The notes beneath the pieces were generated by a model, which worked only from the letters and a program-made list of their open reading frames with translations, was not told where the DNA came from and did not search any database. A stretch of DNA of 42,506 nt from an uncultured Lachnospiraceae bacterium (GTDB lineage: Bacteria > Bacillota > Clostridia > Lachnospirales > Lachnospiraceae), in contig CACYMQ010000037.1 of NCBI GenBank assembly GCA_902775555.1, positions 1 through 42,506 on the forward strand, given 5' to 3'. The translations under genes and the position numbers were made by a program. Of this stretch, positions 41,390-42,506 are shown in pieces. The first letter of the stretch is position 1; every line of letters begins with the position of its first letter.

Positions 41390-41866
41390 ATGATTCAACC
41401 GCTTGACATCAAAACACAGAAATTCAAAAAAGGTCTATTCGGATACAAACCGGGTGAAGTTGATGAGTTCATGAGTACAGTTGCCAGAGCTTATGAAGAA
41501 GCATTTAATGACAACAATAAGCTCAAAGAAGAGAACGAAAGACTGAACAAGGTTATAGAAGAAAACCGTATAAAGATTTTTGAGCTTGAGAAGCAGGTCG
41601 CAGAAGGCGCAGCAAAGAAGGATGATAAGAAGAAAGAGGATCCCAAGAAGGCTGCTCCCAAGAAGGACGACAAGAAGAAGCCTGATGATAAGAAGAAGGA
41701 TGACTCAGCTGCATCCAAGTTCATCAAGCAGGCAGAAGAAACCACCGTTATGGGCGGAGATGACGACGAAGTATTTGTCGGAGAGATCGAGGATGCCCGT
41801 AAGCCCGGCAAGGCCATGATCGGTGACGGGGAAGAGGAAGGCGGAGACGACTTCGAATTCCTGTAA
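41390..41866 (+). CDS. DivIVA-domain protein with Lys/Asp-rich tail
   Basis: 158 residues from ATG 41390 (GGAGGAAGG just upstream; an ATG at 41375 lies before that RBS). The N-terminal DivIVA motif is complete: MIQPLDIKTQKFKKGLFGYKPGEVDEFMSTV (~1-31), then a coiled coil (~35-70, NNKLKEENERLNKVIEENRIKIFELEKQV). A low-complexity KKDDKKK/DPKKAAPKKDD stretch (~74-108) and an acidic end (DDDEVFVGEIED...GGDDFEFL) follow. DivIVA proteins sense curved membranes and place division or growth factors. This one is shorter than DivIVA and close to GpsB/SepIVA-like variants; the precise role is open. Confidence 0.88.
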   Translation: MIQPLDIKTQKFKKGLFGYKPGEVDEFMSTVARAYEEAFNDNNKLKEENERLNKVIEENRIKIFELEKQVAEGAAKKDDKKKEDPKKAAPKKDDKKKPDDKKKDDSAASKFIKQAEETTVMGGDDDEVFVGEIEDARKPGKAMIGDGEEEGGDDFEFL

Positions 41867-41888
41867 ACCTACGAATTTGCAACGAATC

Positions 41889-41919
41889 AGAGTGCTGCAG
41901 ACATGTGGCACTCTTTTTT
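41889..41919 (+). terminator. Rho-independent terminator between the divIVA-like gene and ruvA
   Basis: AGAGTGC / GCACTCT, seven pairs, 12-base loop, followed by six T. It ends 16 bases before the ruvA start. Confidence 0.82.
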
Positions 41920-41934
41920 AGAGAGTGAAGAGCG

Positions 41935-42506
41935 ATGATACATTTTATCAAAGGCAGTGTTGCCGAAATCGGTACGGACAGCGTCATACTGGATAACCAC
42001 GGGATCGGATACGAGATCTTCACCACCGGCCGTGTACTTCAGGACCTTGTATTACAGGGAAAAGAAGAGGTACTTCTCTATACGCATATGCAGGTTCGGG
42101 AGGACGGGTGGTCCCTATTCGGTTTTCCGGACAAGTCGGATATCCGCGTATTCCGTCAGCTGTTGTCCGTCAGCGGTGTCGGGCCCAAGATGGCACTTGC
42201 CATATTGAATACCTTATCGGTAGAAGAACTGTATTATGCCGTTCAGTCCGGTGATTCAAAATCGATCTCGAAAGCCCAGGGCGTGGGGACAAAAACAGCC
42301 CAGAGGATCGTCGTGGACCTGAAGGGTGCACTGAAACCCGGCAGCATCGATCCGGAGATCGACAGTTTCTCAGGCAATACCGAAGAAAATGTGGTCAGTG
42401 AGACTGCGGAAGCCCTGACGGCACTCGGATATTCGAATATGGATGCACTCCGGGCCATCCGTAAGGTGGAGGGCGCAGAATCCATGACGGTGGAACAGCT
42501 GCTGTC
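41935..42506 (+). CDS. ruvA: Holliday junction helicase subunit RuvA, 3' end beyond window
   Basis: 190 codons from ATG 41935 to the window edge with no stop; AGAGTGAAG-type RBS. N-terminal OB domain (MIHFIKGSVAEIG...HGIGYEIF, ~1-62), two helix-hairpin-helix motifs (LLSVSGVGPKMALAIL and AQGVGTKTAQRIVVDLK, ~70-130), an acidic flexible linker and the start of domain III (ETAEALTALGYSNMDALRAI), which contacts RuvB. It binds four-way junctions in recombination and repair. ruvB probably follows outside the window. About ten residues appear to be missing. Confidence 0.95.
   Translation, partial: MIHFIKGSVAEIGTDSVILDNHGIGYEIFTTGRVLQDLVLQGKEEVLLYTHMQVREDGWSLFGFPDKSDIRVFRQLLSVSGVGPKMALAILNTLSVEELYYAVQSGDSKSISKAQGVGTKTAQRIVVDLKGALKPGSIDPEIDSFSGNTEENVVSETAEALTALGYSNMDALRAIRKVEGAESMTVEQLL

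Overview
The window looks like chromosomal DNA from a Gram-positive anaerobe of the class Clostridia, most likely Lachnospiraceae. The reasons are balanced GC content, strong AGGAGG-type ribosome binding sites, sigma-A promoters (TTGACA/TATAAT type), the order secG-rnr-smpB-ssrA, several secreted proteins with GW(K/Q)xIxxKWYYF cell-wall/choline-binding repeats, and a tetM-like GTPase of the clostridial kind. The family assignment is inference. Genes are densely packed. No gene-free stretch exceeds about 300 bases, and I saw no transposase, phage gene, CRISPR array, rRNA or tRNA.

Layout. (1) 1-5530: a 5'-truncated CapA-type metallophosphatase, a membrane SpoIIE-type phosphatase fused to an RsbW-like kinase domain, a STAS protein and a large secreted CW-repeat/LRR/SLH-like protein. 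Starts overlap or nearly touch, which suggests one surface/partner-switching operon. (2) 5545-9673: a tiny ORF, two tandem VOC (glyoxalase-fold) paralogues, a CstA-type peptide permease and an HD-hydrolase/APH-kinase fusion. (3) 9719-22293: a seven-helix diguanylate cyclase, a 46-residue membrane peptide, an unrecognised 1896-residue soluble protein, a CotH-type surface protein, an EAL phosphodiesterase and a two-S1-domain RNA-binding protein. (4) 22315-24100: a secreted CW-repeat protein facing a PHP histidinol phosphatase. (5) 24235-28151: gap, pgk, tpiA and mscL, with a cloverleaf-like folded spacer between pgk and tpiA.

(6) 28170-34901: a Thr/Glu/Lys-repeat membrane protein; a TetM/EF-G-like GTPase fused at its C-terminus to a Rae1/YacP NYN ribonuclease domain; a zinc-ribbon/coiled-coil membrane protein; and a MurT-GatD pair whose GatD lacks the catalytic Cys and His. 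(7) 34989-36182: a membrane protein with a prion-like domain of fourteen 11-residue [10 protein letters not shown]-type units. (8) 36207-40234: secG, rnr (RNase R), smpB, a small membrane protein and tmRNA (tag AEDRNLALAA). (9) 40255-42506: a YprB-like exonuclease diverging from a DivIVA-domain gene across a perfect 15-bp inverted repeat that carries both -10 boxes, then the start of ruvA.

How the genes fit together. Regions 1, 3 and 4 are mostly cell-surface proteins with signalling enzymes (PP2C/STAS and cyclic-di-GMP turnover) beside them. Regions 6 and 8 bring together three systems that act on stalled ribosomes or their mRNA: the GTPase-Rae1 fusion, RNase R and SmpB/tmRNA. The strongest candidates for undescribed biology are the GTPase-Rae1 fusion, the catalytically altered GatD paired with an intact MurT, and the giant orphan protein.
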